In this document: in pieces, positions 11,908 to 21,433 of the stretch
Layout: each line of letters opens with the position of its first letter
Position numbering within the stretch: position 1 is the stretch's first letter
Assembly (NCBI RefSeq): GCF_001458115.1
Contig: NZ_CZRP01000012.1
Coordinates: forward strand, 806,001 to 870,000
Length of the DNA stretch: 64,000 nucleotides
Reading direction: 5' to 3'
Origin: Gracilibacillus massiliensis
GTDB taxonomy: Bacteria; Bacillota; Bacilli; Bacillales; Amphibacillaceae
Position numbers and translations under genes: made by a program
The notes under the pieces: model-generated
Told to the model about the DNA's origin: nothing
The model's database searches: none
What the model saw: only the letters and a program-made list of their open reading frames with translations

Positions 11908-13053
11908 TTAACGATAACGTTCCATTATTTTTCTTCGAATTTCCGAATCAATTGCATTAATAGTATCCAAATTTGGACTTTGAATATTAGAGTGTGTTAA
12001 CATAGCTTGTTCAATTACATTTTCAATTTCTAAAAATGTTATCTGTTCTTGCAAAAATAAGTCAACGGCAGTTTCGTTTGCTGCATTTAAAACGGTAGGC
12101 ATCGATCCACCTTTTTTACCAGCTTGATAGGCAAAATCTAAACACGGAAAACGATTCAGATCCATTTTAGAAAAGTGAAGTTCGCCCATCTCAACTAAGT
12201 CAAGACTTTTGGAAGATGACAAAGGCAGTCTATGAGGATATGTTAAAGCATATTGAATAGGCACACGCATATCAGGCGTTCCAAGCTGGGCAATCACACT
12301 TTTATCAGCATATTCCACCATCGAATGAATAATACTTTCTTTATGTTGAATAACTTCAATCTTTTCATAAGGAATATTAAACAACCAATGGGCTTCAATC
12401 ACTTCCAAGCCTTTATTCATCATGGAAGCAGAGTCTATCGTTATTTTTGCACCCATACTCCAATTAGGATGTTTCAGTGCATCTGCTACTGTTACGCCTT
12501 GTAATTCATCTCGGGACTTATCACGAAAACTTCCACCTGAAGCTGTCAAAATAATTTTGTTAACATCTCGATACGCTTCACCATTTAACGCTTGAAAAAT
12601 AGCAGAATGCTCACTGTCCACTGGTAACAAATCAACACCATATTTTGCAGCTGCGTCCATAACTAAATGTCCGGCAGTAACCAAAGTTTCTTTATTTGCA
12701 ATAGCAATTTGTTTTCGATGCTCAATCGCTGTCAAGGTTGCTTCTAATCCGACACTTCCCATTACCGCGTTAACTAAGACATCGGTTTTCGGATCAGCGC
12801 TGACCTCTTGTAACGCTTCTTTTCCAACTAAGATAGTAGTATCACTGTTATGTATTTTTAAAGCTTGTCTAATTGTATCGTCAAGTACAACCACTTTAGC
12901 TGGATTAAATTTATTTATTATCTCTTGAGCTTTCTTAATATTCCTGCCAAATGCGATTGCATACAATTGAAATTGATCAGGATGTTCTGCTAAAACATCT
13001 AATGTTTGCAAACCAATCGAGCCTGTTGCTCCCAGCAGTGTTATGTTTTTCAT
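11908..13053 (-). CDS. dxr: 1-deoxy-D-xylulose 5-phosphate reductoisomerase
   Basis: Dxr converts DXP to MEP, the committed step of the non-mevalonate isoprenoid pathway, using NADPH and a divalent metal. The 381-aa protein opens with the nucleotide-binding motif LLGATGSIG and contains [10 protein letters not shown], the flexible-loop region SGGSF, and [20 protein letters not shown] five codons upstream is possible, but ATG at 13053 with GGGGCG upstream gives the usual N-terminus. It is near uppS and cdsA, so isoprenoid and phospholipid synthesis genes form one cluster. Confidence 0.97.
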   Translation of the reverse strand: MKNITLLGATGSIGLQTLDVLAEHPDQFQLYAIAFGRNIKKAQEIINKFNPAKVVVLDDTIRQALKIHNSDTTILVGKEALQEVSADPKTDVLVNAVMGSVGLEATLTAIEHRKQIAIANKETLVTAGHLVMDAAAKYGVDLLPVDSEHSAIFQALNGEAYRDVNKIILTASGGSFRDKSRDELQGVTVADALKHPNWSMGAKITIDSASMMNKGLEVIEAHWLFNIPYEKIEVIQHKESIIHSMVEYADKSVIAQLGTPDMRVPIQYALTYPHRLPLSSSKSLDLVEMGELHFSKMDLNRFPCLDFAYQAGKKGGSMPTVLNAANETAVDLFLQEQITFLEIENVIEQAMLTHSNIQSPNLDTINAIDSEIRRKIMERYR

Positions 13054-13079
13054 CTTTAAACGCCCCAATTACTAATAGT

Positions 13080-13862
13080 CTATGATATAAAATGGATAAA
13101 ATGTAACAATGGAAAAACAAATAACCAACTATCGAAACGATCTAATATCCCACCGTGGCCAGGCAATAATTTTCCAGAATCTTTTACATGATAATGTCTT
13201 TTGATTGCTGACTCTACAAGGTCACCAATCTGAGCAAATATGGAAGCAATAATGGTAACAAGAACAACTAATATTAGTGAATCATGTACCGGGAAAAAAT
13301 AATGGAAAATAATCGCAACAATAGATGCTACTAGAATACCACCTAACGCTCCTTCGATTGTCTTTTTTGGACTAATCTTTGGCCATAATTTATGTTTTCC
13401 AAATGCCCTTCCAAAGAAATACGCTCCTGTGTCTGTTGACAATATCACTAGAATAGCATAAAAAATATAAACTAGTCCATTTTCGACTTCTCTAGTTTGG
13501 ATAAAGTAATAAAAACCTAAACCGACATAGATTGCTGCTAAGATGAGAAATCCAGCATCTTCAAACGTGAATTTATTTTTAACTAAAACCGTGTAACCTA
13601 ATAAGACTAATACAAAAAACATAAGCAATTCTAATCTTGTAGAGAAAAAGATATAATCACTTTGGAATAATAATGACCAAGTTAAAATAACACCTAATAC
13701 TGTAGGGATGGGATATTTGGTCATATTTCTCATATGTAATAGTTCTAAGAAACCCACTGTGGCAATAAAGTACATAACAATTTGAAATGGTAGTCCACTT
13801 AAAAATATAAATGGGAAGAAAAGTAATATTGCAACTATTGCAGTGATAATTCTTGTTTTCAT
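13080..13862 (-). CDS. cdsA: Phosphatidate cytidylyltransferase
   Basis: CdsA makes CDP-diacylglycerol from phosphatidic acid and CTP, the branch point for membrane phospholipids. The 260-aa protein is nearly all hydrophobic helices. The C-terminal family signature is visible: SAIKRHYHVKDSGKLLPGHG followed by GILDRFDS. It lies 14 bp after uppS and is followed by dxr, so the three are likely one unit. Confidence 0.96.
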   Translation of the reverse strand: MKTRIITAIVAILLFFPFIFLSGLPFQIVMYFIATVGFLELLHMRNMTKYPIPTVLGVILTWSLLFQSDYIFFSTRLELLMFFVLVLLGYTVLVKNKFTFEDAGFLILAAIYVGLGFYYFIQTREVENGLVYIFYAILVILSTDTGAYFFGRAFGKHKLWPKISPKKTIEGALGGILVASIVAIIFHYFFPVHDSLILVVLVTIIASIFAQIGDLVESAIKRHYHVKDSGKLLPGHGGILDRFDSWLFVFPLLHFIHFIS

Positions 13863-13876
13863 TATATTTTCACACC

Positions 13877-14644
13877 TTATATTCCACCATAACGACGTTT
13901 TCTATTTTGAAAATCGTTGATAGCTTTTTCGAATTCTTCAAAACTAAAATCAGGCCATAATGTATCTGTAAACCATAATTCTGTGTAGGCCGTTTGCCAA
14001 AGCAAGAAATTACTTAGTCGTAATTCTCCGCTTGTTCGAATTAATAAGTCAGGATCTTTAATATGAGAAGTATATAAATGTTCAGCTAGCGCAGTTTCTG
14101 TTATATCATCTATATCATACTTTCCATCTGTGACATCTCTACAAATATCCTGAATCGCTCTTACCATCTCAAAACGACTACCATAATTAATCGCAATATT
14201 TAAAATCAAACCTGTATTATTTGACGTTTCATCAATTGCCCTCATGATAGCTGATTTTGTTTTCTTGGGTAGATTATTAACTTCTCCAATTGTTTGAATT
14301 CTTACATTTTCTTCTATTAATTCAGGTAAATAATGTTGTAAAAAATCGATCGGCAGTTTCATAATGTATTCAACTTCTTGCGTTGGTCTTTTCCAATTCT
14401 CTGTTGAAAAAGCGTATAACGTCAAAACTTCTACTTTGAAGTGATTGGCTGCTTTTACAATTCGTTTAACGTTGTCCATTCCTTCGCGGTGTCCTGCGAC
14501 TCTAGGAAGACCTTGTTTCTGAGCCCAACGTCCATTCCCATCCATAATAATTGCTATGTGTTTAGGAATATTATCTAGCTGAATTGTACTTTCAAGTCTA
14601 GCATGATTTTTTTTATTTTTAAAAGGAAGCTTAAACAAACGCAT
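13877..14644 (-). CDS. uppS: Isoprenyl (undecaprenyl) diphosphate synthase
   Basis: UppS condenses IPP units with FPP to give the C55 carrier lipid for wall synthesis. The 255-aa protein has the cis-prenyltransferase signature HIAIIMDGNGRWA, with the catalytic Asp at residue 35, and the C-terminal RTSGELRLSNFLLWQ and ELWFTDTLWPDF blocks. The start has a GGAGG site. A spacer of about 250 bp separates it from frr, so it probably begins a new transcription unit with cdsA-dxr-rasP-proS. I could not pick out a convincing promoter. Confidence 0.97.
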   Translation of the reverse strand: MRLFKLPFKNKKNHARLESTIQLDNIPKHIAIIMDGNGRWAQKQGLPRVAGHREGMDNVKRIVKAANHFKVEVLTLYAFSTENWKRPTQEVEYIMKLPIDFLQHYLPELIEENVRIQTIGEVNNLPKKTKSAIMRAIDETSNNTGLILNIAINYGSRFEMVRAIQDICRDVTDGKYDIDDITETALAEHLYTSHIKDPDLLIRTSGELRLSNFLLWQTAYTELWFTDTLWPDFSFEEFEKAINDFQNRKRRYGGI

Positions 14645-14838
14645 AAATTATCCTCCACCATTCAAAAACCGTTCTATTCATTTAAGTTTAGTTTATCTAT
14701 CTTTTTTTTAAAAACTGGAAATACATCTTATCTTTTAGTGTGTCGCGAAGTTTCACTTATATTTTGTGCATTCAAAATCTTTACTTCGTCTAATTACTTG
14801 ATCGCTATAATTTTACATTTTCTTAATGTATAAAGTGC

Positions 14839-14862
14839 AAAAACCCTCTTCTAATAAGAGGG
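14839..14862 (-). terminator. Intrinsic terminator after frr
   Basis: A 7-bp GC-rich stem (14844-14850 with 14856-14862), a 5-nt loop and a run of five T on the minus strand lie about 40 nt beyond the frr stop codon. Confidence 0.9.
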
Positions 14863-14898
14863 CTTTAACACTCACCATATATTCTACCTTTTTTTTGC

Positions 14899-15456
14899 TT
14901 AAACTTCCATAATTTCTTGTTCTTTTTCTTTGGTTAAATCATCAATTTTCTTAATATGTGTATTTGTTTCATCTTGAACATCATCTTGATAAGCTTTTAA
15001 ATCATCTTTTGTAAGATCACCATTTCTTTCATCTTTCTTCAACTGATCGTTGGCGTCTCGACGAATATTGCGAATCTGTACTTTAGATTCTTCCGCATAC
15101 TTACCTACAACTTTGACTAGTTCTTTACGACGTTCTTCCGTTAATGGTGGAATACTAATACGAATCACATTTCCATCATTGGAAGGTGATAATCCTAAGT
15201 CTGCTTTTTGAATAGCTTTTTCAATATCAGACAAAGATGATTTATCGAAAGGTGTAATCACTAACAATCTAGCTTCAGGAACAGAAATAGATGTTAATTG
15301 ATTTAATGGTGTTAAAGCACCATAATATTCAACCTGCACACTGTCTAATATTGCTGGATTTGCTCTACCAGCTCTTACAGTTGCTAAACTTTTTGAGTAG
15401 GCTTTTACAGCTTGATCCATTTTTGCTTTAGCATCTTTGATTAGTTGTTCTGACAT
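14899..15456 (-). CDS. frr: Ribosome recycling factor
   Basis: RRF works with EF-G to split post-termination ribosomes. The 185-aa length is exactly typical. Family blocks are present: [11 protein letters not shown], the [16 protein letters not shown] strand and [18 protein letters not shown], followed by the long charged C-terminal helix. It begins 3 bp after the pyrH stop codon, the standard pyrH-frr pair, and is followed by a clear terminator. Confidence 0.98.
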   Translation of the reverse strand: MSEQLIKDAKAKMDQAVKAYSKSLATVRAGRANPAILDSVQVEYYGALTPLNQLTSISVPEARLLVITPFDKSSLSDIEKAIQKADLGLSPSNDGNVIRISIPPLTEERRKELVKVVGKYAEESKVQIRNIRRDANDQLKKDERNGDLTKDDLKAYQDDVQDETNTHIKKIDDLTKEKEQEIMEV

Positions 15457-15458
15457 GT

Positions 15459-16181
15459 TTAGTTCCCCCTTATAATTGTTCCGATATCTTCACCGATTAC
15501 GGCTTTTTTAATATTTCCTTCTTCTGAAATGGAGAATACGAGTAAAGGAATATTGTTATCCATGCACAATGATGATGCAGTTGAATCCATCACACCTAAA
15601 CCTTCATTTAATATTTCTAAATAGGACAATTCCTGATACTTTTTGGCATCTTTATCGATTTTCGGATCAGCGGTATAGACGCCATCAACATTGTTTTTAG
15701 CCATTAGAATAACGTCTGCTTCCACTTCTGCCGCTCGCAGTGCCGCGGTAGTATCTGTTGAGAAATATGGATTTCCTGTACCTGCTGCAAAAATAACAAC
15801 ACGCTTCTTTTCTAAATGACGTATCGCTTTACGTCGAATATAAGGTTCTGCAACCTGACGCATTTCAATAGATGTTTGAACTCTTGTTGGAATCCCGACA
15901 TTTTCAAGACTATCCTGTAGTGCTAGTGAATTCATAACGGTAGCTAGCATGCCCATGTAATCAGCATTGGCACGATCCATTCCCATTTCACTTCCTACTT
16001 TACCTCGCCATATATTGCCACCACCAACAACTATTGCAACTTCAACACCTAATTCAACAATGTCTTTCACCTGTTTGGCAACAGATTGAATAATGGTTGG
16101 TTCAAGGCCAAAACCTTGCTCACCACTCAAAGCTTCACCACTTAATTTCAAAACAATTCTTCTGTAGTTAGCAGTAGCCAT
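15459..16181 (-). CDS. pyrH: UMP kinase
   Basis: PyrH phosphorylates UMP to UDP and is a hexameric amino-acid-kinase-fold enzyme. The 240-aa protein has [20 protein letters not shown], the [16 protein letters not shown] helix and a TAADPK-type [11 protein letters not shown] segment. An in-frame ATG four codons upstream exists, but its own codon is part of ATGGAGG, which is the ribosome site for ATG at 16181; the latter is therefore the start. It is co-transcribed with frr. Confidence 0.97.
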   Translation of the reverse strand: MATANYRRIVLKLSGEALSGEQGFGLEPTIIQSVAKQVKDIVELGVEVAIVVGGGNIWRGKVGSEMGMDRANADYMGMLATVMNSLALQDSLENVGIPTRVQTSIEMRQVAEPYIRRKAIRHLEKKRVVIFAAGTGNPYFSTDTTAALRAAEVEADVILMAKNNVDGVYTADPKIDKDAKKYQELSYLEILNEGLGVMDSTASSLCMDNNIPLLVFSISEEGNIKKAVIGEDIGTIIRGN

Positions 16182-16203
16182 AATTACCTCCATATATGTA
16201 AAT

Positions 16204-16233
16204 ATTATAAAATAAAATGCCTTTATACGCCAA
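16204..16233 (-). promoter_or_regulatory. Candidate sigma-A promoter for pyrH-frr
   Basis: TTGGCG (16228-16233) and a perfect TATAAT (16204-16209) are 18 nt apart, ending about 22 nt upstream of the pyrH ATG. A second possible promoter farther upstream has TTGATG (16359-16364) and an extended -10 TGGTATGAT (-10 at 16338-16343) with 15-nt spacing. Confidence 0.6.
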
Positions 16234-16390
16234 TGATAATGATGATATTTTTAAAAATGAACTATCCATTTTAATAGACGTATCTTATCTATTAAAACAT
16301 AAACGATCGGTTAGCGCTATAATACGATTTGTCTATTATCATACCACGAATAAATATGCATCAAAATGATCATTTATGTCAATTTTTGTC

Positions 16391-16423
16391 AAAGAAAAGG
16401 GACACCATGTGCCCCTTTTCTTT
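16391..16423 (-). terminator. Intrinsic terminator after tsf
   Basis: A long, nearly perfect stem formed by 16391-16405 and 16409-16423 lies just past the tsf stop. The descending arm itself is T-rich on the minus strand, and AAAATT follows. Confidence 0.8.
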
Positions 16424-16434
16424 GCGGTTATCAT

Positions 16435-17322
16435 TTATTTTTTGTTTACTTGGCTCATTACTTCTTCAGCAAAGTTATCTTCGCGTTTTTCAATACCTTC
16501 GCCAACTTCATAGCGCACAAAAGTTGTTACTTCTGCGTTAGCATTTTTAGCCACTTGCTTCACTTTTTGGTCTGGGTCTTTAACAAAACTTTGTTCTAAC
16601 AAGCAAATTTCTTCAAAGAATTTATTAAGACGACCTTCTACCATTTTTTCAACAATGTGCTCTGGTTTTCCTTCGTTCAACGCTTGTGTTTTAAGTACTT
16701 CACGTTCTTTTTCTACATCTTCTTCTGACACAGCATCGCGCGATAAATATTTAGGGTTTACAGCTGCAGCATGCATCGCAATATCTTTTGCAACTTGCTC
16801 ATCTGTTGTACCTTCAAGTACAGTTACCACACCAATATTTCCACCCATATGGATGTATGCACCAAATGCATCAGCATCTGTTTTCGTGAATAATGTAAAA
16901 CGACGTAGTGATAATTTTTCACCAATCTTTGCAATATTACTATTAATAAATTCTTCTAAAGATTCACCGTTACCATGAAGTGGTTGTTTTAGTGCAGCTT
17001 CTACTGATGCTGGTTTTTCAGAAAGAATGTGTTTAGCAAGGTCTTGCATTAACGTTTTGAACTGATCATTTTTTGTAACGAAGTCTGTTTCACAGTTCAC
17101 TTCTAAAAGCACTGCATCATTTCCAGAAATTTCTACATATGCAGATCCTTCTGCAGCAATACGATCTGCTTTCTTAGCAGCTTTAGAGATACCTTTTTCA
17201 CGTAGGTAATCAATTGCTTGATCAATGTTACCATCTGTTTCTTGTAATGCTTTCTTACAGTCCATCATTCCTGCACCAGTTTTTTCTCTTAGTTCTTTTA
17301 CTAATTTTGCTGTAATTGCCAT
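16435..17322 (-). CDS. tsf: Elongation factor Ts
   Basis: EF-Ts exchanges GDP for GTP on EF-Tu. The 295-aa protein has the N-terminal UBA-like domain ([19 protein letters not shown]), the core motif [11 protein letters not shown] near residue 80 and the C-terminal coiled-coil region. It lies downstream of rpsB with a hairpin and seven T between them, so its expression may be set partly by read-through. A strong terminator follows. Confidence 0.98.
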   Translation of the reverse strand: MAITAKLVKELREKTGAGMMDCKKALQETDGNIDQAIDYLREKGISKAAKKADRIAAEGSAYVEISGNDAVLLEVNCETDFVTKNDQFKTLMQDLAKHILSEKPASVEAALKQPLHGNGESLEEFINSNIAKIGEKLSLRRFTLFTKTDADAFGAYIHMGGNIGVVTVLEGTTDEQVAKDIAMHAAAVNPKYLSRDAVSEEDVEKEREVLKTQALNEGKPEHIVEKMVEGRLNKFFEEICLLEQSFVKDPDQKVKQVAKNANAEVTTFVRYEVGEGIEKREDNFAEEVMSQVNKK

Positions 17323-17354
17323 TAGAGTTCCTCCTTAGATATCATGTATTGCTG

Positions 17355-17389
17355 AAAAAAAGGTGATAAAAGGTCTCCCTCTTATCACC
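17355..17389 (-). terminator. Intercistronic terminator/attenuator between rpsB and tsf
   Basis: An 8-bp stem (17362-17369 with 17382-17389) is followed on the minus strand by seven consecutive T (17355-17361), between the rpsB stop and the tsf start. It looks like a partial terminator that would lower tsf relative to rpsB. Confidence 0.75.
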
Positions 17390-17400
17390 AAAACCTTTGA

Positions 17401-18150
17401 TTACTCTTCTACAGACTCAGCTTTCTCTTCTGTATCCTCTACTTGTTCAGCAGCTTCTTCTGTTACTTCTCCTTGCTTCGCTTCTAAAATCGCATCTGCC
17501 ATTTTACCAGTAAGAAGTTTCACAGCACGAATTGCATCATCATTTGCTGGAATCACATAATCAATTTCATCTGGATCACAATTTGTATCCACAATACCTA
17601 CGATTGGGATGTGTAATTTATGTGCTTCTGCAACAGCAATACGTTCTTTTCTTGGGTCAATAATGAATAAAGCATCAGGAATTTTATTCATTTCTTTAAT
17701 ACCGCCTAAGAATTTAACTAAGCGTTCTTTTTCTTTAAGAAGACCTACTACTTCTTTTTTAGGTAATACTTCAAAAGTTCCGTCTTCTTCCATTTTTTCA
17801 ATATGTTTTAGACGATTGATACGTTTACGAATAGTTTCAAAGTTAGTTAATGTTCCACCTAACCAACGCTGATTCACAAAATACATTCCAGAACGAATTG
17901 CTTCGTCTTTCACAGATTCTTGTGCTTGTTTTTTTGTACCAACAAATAAAACAGTTCCGTCATTTTCTGCAATTTCTTTTACGAAATTATACGCTTCTTC
18001 GACCTTTTTCACTGTTTTTTGCAAGTCGATAATGTAAATACCGTTACGCTCCGTGAAGATATATTTCTTCATTTTCGGGTTCCAACGGCGTGTTTGATGT
18101 CCAAAATGAACACCAGCTTCAAGTAGTTGTTTCATTGAAATAACTGCCAT
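17401..18150 (-). CDS. rpsB: 30S ribosomal protein S2
   Basis: S2 is a late-assembling protein on the 30S solvent side. The 249-aa protein has the family start [22 protein letters not shown], the central VGTKKQAQ and [14 protein letters not shown] blocks, and [12 protein letters not shown]. It ends in an acidic Glu/Val-rich tail. The start has AGGAGG. The promoter and a leader with a conspicuous hairpin lie upstream, consistent with autoregulation, though that is inference. Confidence 0.98.
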   Translation of the reverse strand: MAVISMKQLLEAGVHFGHQTRRWNPKMKKYIFTERNGIYIIDLQKTVKKVEEAYNFVKEIAENDGTVLFVGTKKQAQESVKDEAIRSGMYFVNQRWLGGTLTNFETIRKRINRLKHIEKMEEDGTFEVLPKKEVVGLLKEKERLVKFLGGIKEMNKIPDALFIIDPRKERIAVAEAHKLHIPIVGIVDTNCDPDEIDYVIPANDDAIRAVKLLTGKMADAILEAKQGEVTEEAAEQVEDTEEKAESVEE

Positions 18151-18201
18151 GATGTTTCCTCCTAATAAATTGGTTTTTTTATTCCTCCATTTGTTTCATA
18201 T

Positions 18202-18236
18202 AGTACAAGGACTAATTGTTTAGCACCACTTGTACT
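18202..18236 (-). promoter_or_regulatory. Leader hairpin upstream of rpsB
   Basis: The rpsB 5' leader (about 113 nt) contains an 8-bp perfect outer stem (18202-18209 with 18229-18236) and a short inner CTAA/TTAG stem. No T-run follows. It may be an S2-binding autoregulatory structure or a stability element. I infer this from its position and cannot match it to a named leader family. Confidence 0.45.
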
Positions 18237-18269
18237 TTCCACAAACGTGTGTATTTAACACCAAAAACA

Positions 18270-18298
18270 AATATACCATAACAAAAATGCGCAATCAA
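18270..18298 (-). promoter_or_regulatory. Sigma-A promoter for rpsB-tsf
   Basis: TTGATT (18293-18298) and TATATT (18270-18275) are 17 nt apart, placing the transcript start about 113 nt upstream of the rpsB ATG. The promoter begins only about 9 bp after the swrB stop codon. Confidence 0.8.
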
Positions 18299-18306
18299 GC
18301 TATAAT

Positions 18307-18783
18307 TCAATTTTTTTGTTGAAATTTCAATAAAAGTTCAACCTCTGTCTTACCCTTATTTAACTTTTTGGCAATTTCATCAATCGTGTAGCCCTTTGCA
18401 TCTAAATGTAAGATAGAAGCTGTCGTAGAGTTTTCGACAACATCTTCTTGGCTCTCTACCGGTGAAATAGGTTGGTATTCTTTCACTTCTTGCCCTTTTT
18501 CTTTCATTGTCTCTGATTTAATTGCAATCTCTTCATTCACAGGGTGTTTTGATTCTGTCATTTGTATAGGGACATCAACACGTTCTATTTGTTTCATAAA
18601 ATGTTCGTTCTCTTCTTTTAATTCGATTAAATAGATAGCAAGCGTATCTTCCAAGTTTTTCACTTGCAGATTGACGTTGTCTTCAATTGTCTCTATGTTA
18701 TCCTGTCTCTGCTTTAGTTGCCTGATGATAATAAATGTGATGACATGAATCATAAAACTAATAAGTAATAATAAATATAGCAT
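18307..18783 (-). CDS. swrB: SwrB-like swarming motility protein
   Basis: In B. subtilis SwrB promotes completion of the flagellar export apparatus and is needed for swarming. This 158-aa protein has one N-terminal membrane helix (about residues 2-20), a Glu/Lys-rich coiled-coil middle, and a C-terminal helix-turn-helix-like segment (GYTIDEIAKKLNKGKTEVE) typical of the SwrB/DUF6115 group. I chose ATG at 18783, preceded by GAGAAGG, over a TTG two codons upstream. It is the last gene of fla/che, directly before the rpsB promoter. The name rests on position and layout, since similarity in this family is low. Confidence 0.75.
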   Translation of the reverse strand: MLYLLLLISFMIHVITFIIIRQLKQRQDNIETIEDNVNLQVKNLEDTLAIYLIELKEENEHFMKQIERVDVPIQMTESKHPVNEEIAIKSETMKEKGQEVKEYQPISPVESQEDVVENSTTASILHLDAKGYTIDEIAKKLNKGKTEVELLLKFQQKN

Positions 18784-18799
18784 AATCAACCTTCTCTTC

Positions 18800-19105
18800 T
18801 TATCCGTTGAAATCCACTCTATTTCCTAAATAAGGATGTTTATATTGTTGGTGTTGTTGATTTGTTTTAGCCGTAAATCGACTTGTTTCTTGTTCCTTGA
18901 ATCCGCTTTTCTTTTTATCGTTTTTTAATTTTTCACTAGCTTCTTGTTCTAAAACCTGTTTTCGTTTTCTAAGCTCATCTTTTGCCAATGTTTGTGCTAA
19001 TTGGTTCTGATCAATTCGGCCTTGCTGTTGCATTTGATCTTGTATTTTTCCGGCATCTTGTGTTCGTGGTAACGCCACCTGCATCTCAACAGCTTTCCAA
19101 CTCAT
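18800..19105 (-). CDS. Uncharacterised small charged protein of the fla/che operon
   Basis: I do not recognise this 101-aa protein. It has no membrane segment or signal peptide. The sequence is rich in Gln, Lys and Glu, with a predicted helical middle (LAKDELRKRKQVLEQEASEKLKN begins near residue 42, shown in part) and a C-terminal YKHPYLGNRVDFNG tail that looks like a defined end. The start has AGGAGG-like sequence upstream. It lies 10 bp before swrB and 135 bp after the FapA-like gene, so it is probably co-transcribed with motility genes. A flagellar or swarming accessory role is only a guess from position. Confidence 0.75.
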   Translation of the reverse strand: MSWKAVEMQVALPRTQDAGKIQDQMQQQGRIDQNQLAQTLAKDELRKRKQVLEQEASEKLKNDKKKSGFKEQETSRFTAKTNQQHQQYKHPYLGNRVDFNG

Positions 19106-19240
19106 AGGATAACCTCCTATATGAAATGAAAGAAATTTTTTACATTAATAATATATATTATAACGTGAGGCTGCGGTCAAAGAAAGTTTAAAATTCCTTC
19201 TAGATTATTCGCGAAATTCATTACCAAGATCACAGATTTT

Positions 19241-20617
19241 TTATAAAGGTTGTATCGTTACTTCTTTCTCGTCTAAATATGCTTGGAAATGCTTATGTTC
19301 TTGATGCAAAACACGCTTATATTTACCGAAAATTAGTTCAACATTTTCAAAAGCTTTATTTTTTACAATTAATTTCATGTCTTGAAAATTGCCAATTTCA
19401 AATTGTAGTTCTTTTAATTCTTCTTGAATTTCACTTAGTTGTTCAACAGTTTTTTCATACATATTACGTTGCTTAAGTAACATGATACGTTCTTTAGCCA
19501 ATAACTCACCCACAGCATCTTTCTTTTGTTGTAGCTGATCACCAAGCACTTTTAATTTCGCTTTATTTTCTTTCAATTCTTTTTGTTTCTTTTGTAAGTT
19601 GCTAATACGATCTACTGTTTTTTTACTGATTCCAAAAGCTAACTCAGTTTTTGAATTAGCCATATTTCCTATCGTTTTTACTTCTATAACCTTACCGGCC
19701 GAACAACTACCACCAATGATGCTTCCGTTTTGACAAAGTATATCACCTTGGGCTACACAGGTTGAATGCATTATCGATTTTCTAACTTTTAAATTATTGC
19801 CCGCATATACTTCAGCCTGATTGATATAGCCTACCTCTAAATCCTCACCAGCAGAGATAACAGCTTTTTCCATTCCTGCGATTCCTTCTCTAATTAATAC
19901 ATTGCCTCCAGCTTCAATAAATGATGCCTCTACGATACCATATACCGCAACGTCTCCTTTTGCTTTAACTTTATAACCAGTTGGTATGTTACCACGAATC
20001 GTAACAGACCCATTAAAATCAATGTTACCGGTTTCAAGCGATAAATCACTATTAACTTCGTAAAGTGGGTAAACATTAATAATTGAATCACCTACTGAAA
20101 GTTGACCAGATGAAGTTGCTATAAAGGTTTGTTCCGACTCATTAAACGAAACATTTTCTCCCGCTTTACACTTAAAAATGCTTCCTTTTTTTTGCTTAAT
20201 CGCTTGATTTAAAACGTCTATACCTGCCTCACCATTTGTAGGAGGAATTAATTGTGCTAACACATCATTCTCGTCTACCATCGGAATTTTAGCTACATCT
20301 CTAAAGTTCGTTTTTTCTTCTTCGCTAACTTCATTATTAATGGATTGTTTCACAACTAAACTTCCATTTTCACCATTATTTGGTTTCTTCCCTTCAGCAA
20401 TGATTAGCTCATTTTTCTCCTGTAATTTTTGTTTCCAATCCATTTCATTCCAAGGTAAAATACCATAAGTTATTTTATAGTCATCAAGTAGACTTTCAAT
20501 CTCTTCTTCTGCTACTTCTTCTAATTTCTCAATATCTTTCACTACCATAGTAGCAGTCAATCTATCTTGTGAGATTTTAATATCAATTTTTTCTTTTAAT
20601 TCTTGTATTTCACTCAT
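19241..20617 (-). CDS. FapA/DUF342 family polymer-forming-like protein
   Basis: This 458-aa protein has the DUF342 (FapA) layout: an N-terminal region with LIPPTNGEAGIDVLN, a right-handed beta-helix-like repeat region at about 175-330 rich in Gly and Val (DFNGSVTIRGNI, ASFIEAGGNVLI, AEVYAGNNLKV), and a C-terminal coiled coil at about 335-420. The biochemical role of the family is unclear. ATG at 20617 is preferred over TTG at 20623 because it follows the sigD stop and has GGGG upstream. B. subtilis has no counterpart at this place between sigD and swrB. Co-transcription with sigD is likely. Confidence 0.85.
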   Translation of the reverse strand: MSEIQELKEKIDIKISQDRLTATMVVKDIEKLEEVAEEEIESLLDDYKITYGILPWNEMDWKQKLQEKNELIIAEGKKPNNGENGSLVVKQSINNEVSEEEKTNFRDVAKIPMVDENDVLAQLIPPTNGEAGIDVLNQAIKQKKGSIFKCKAGENVSFNESEQTFIATSSGQLSVGDSIINVYPLYEVNSDLSLETGNIDFNGSVTIRGNIPTGYKVKAKGDVAVYGIVEASFIEAGGNVLIREGIAGMEKAVISAGEDLEVGYINQAEVYAGNNLKVRKSIMHSTCVAQGDILCQNGSIIGGSCSAGKVIEVKTIGNMANSKTELAFGISKKTVDRISNLQKKQKELKENKAKLKVLGDQLQQKKDAVGELLAKERIMLLKQRNMYEKTVEQLSEIQEELKELQFEIGNFQDMKLIVKNKAFENVELIFGKYKRVLHQEHKHFQAYLDEKEVTIQPL

Positions 20618-20619
20618 GA

Positions 20620-21402
20620 TCAAGCCCCGCCTATACTATTATAATTTTGATATAACTGACGAACTTTCATTATGGCTTGTTTATGGATCTGTGAAATTCT
20701 TGAAGTCGTTAAGCCTAATATTTTTCCTACCTCTGTAAAGGTTAATTCCTTCTCGTAAAATAAGCTTAATACCATTTGTTCATTCTCATTTAACTTTTTA
20801 ATGCATTGTGACAATTCCTGATAATTCTCTTGTTGTACAATAGTAGCTTCAGGTTGTGGCTCTCTTTCATCAGGAATAAGATAGCCTATTCCTTCCTTAG
20901 TATCCTCCGTATTATGCTTACTTTTTTCTTCCATTGACAATAGGTTAGCAAAAAAACTATCTTTTAATACTTCTTCAACTTCTCCAGGTTTTAAGTCTAA
21001 ATATGTCGCAATGTCTTGCACAGATACTTCTCTTTGCAACGACTGTTCTAATATTTCAATAGTTTGATCTATTCTTTTCACTTTATCTCTAGTTGTTCGA
21101 GGTAACCAATCTTCTTTACGCAAACCATCAATGATTGCTCCTTTAATACGAAAAGAAGCGTACGTATCAAATTTGAGTTCTCGACTGTGATCAAATTTTA
21201 ATATTGCATCGTATAGACCAAACAAACCTAAACTTTTTATATCATCTTTATTTACACTTTTCGGTAAGTTGATAGCAATTCGTTGGACATGATAATGAAC
21301 AAGATACATATAGTTTTCAATTAATTCGTTAGTGTTGTCCTCATTCTTGTTGTTTAACCATTTTCTCCACAAATTATCTTCTATTGTCTTATCCTTGACC
21401 AT
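20620..21402 (-). CDS. sigD: RNA polymerase sigma factor SigD (flagellar, sigma-28 family)
   Basis: SigD directs RNA polymerase to late flagellar, motility and autolysin promoters. The 260-aa protein has region 2 (HSRELKFDTYASFRIKGAI), region 3, and a region 4 helix-turn-helix (FTEVGKILGLTTSRISQIHK). Length and order match sigma-28/FliA-type factors. It follows cheD by about 30 bp and its stop codon nearly touches the FapA-like gene. As in B. subtilis it is close to the 3' end of fla/che, where its level can depend on transcript completion. Confidence 0.97.
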   Translation of the reverse strand: MVKDKTIEDNLWRKWLNNKNEDNTNELIENYMYLVHYHVQRIAINLPKSVNKDDIKSLGLFGLYDAILKFDHSRELKFDTYASFRIKGAIIDGLRKEDWLPRTTRDKVKRIDQTIEILEQSLQREVSVQDIATYLDLKPGEVEEVLKDSFFANLLSMEEKSKHNTEDTKEGIGYLIPDEREPQPEATIVQQENYQELSQCIKKLNENEQMVLSLFYEKELTFTEVGKILGLTTSRISQIHKQAIMKVRQLYQNYNSIGGA

Positions 21403-21433
21403 CGAATCACCTCAGTTCCAAATTTCTTTAAAA

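Noticed and set aside
14603-14833. A 76-codon plus-strand frame in the uppS-frr spacer
   Set aside because: It is AT-rich, lacks a ribosome site and opposes the uppS leader.
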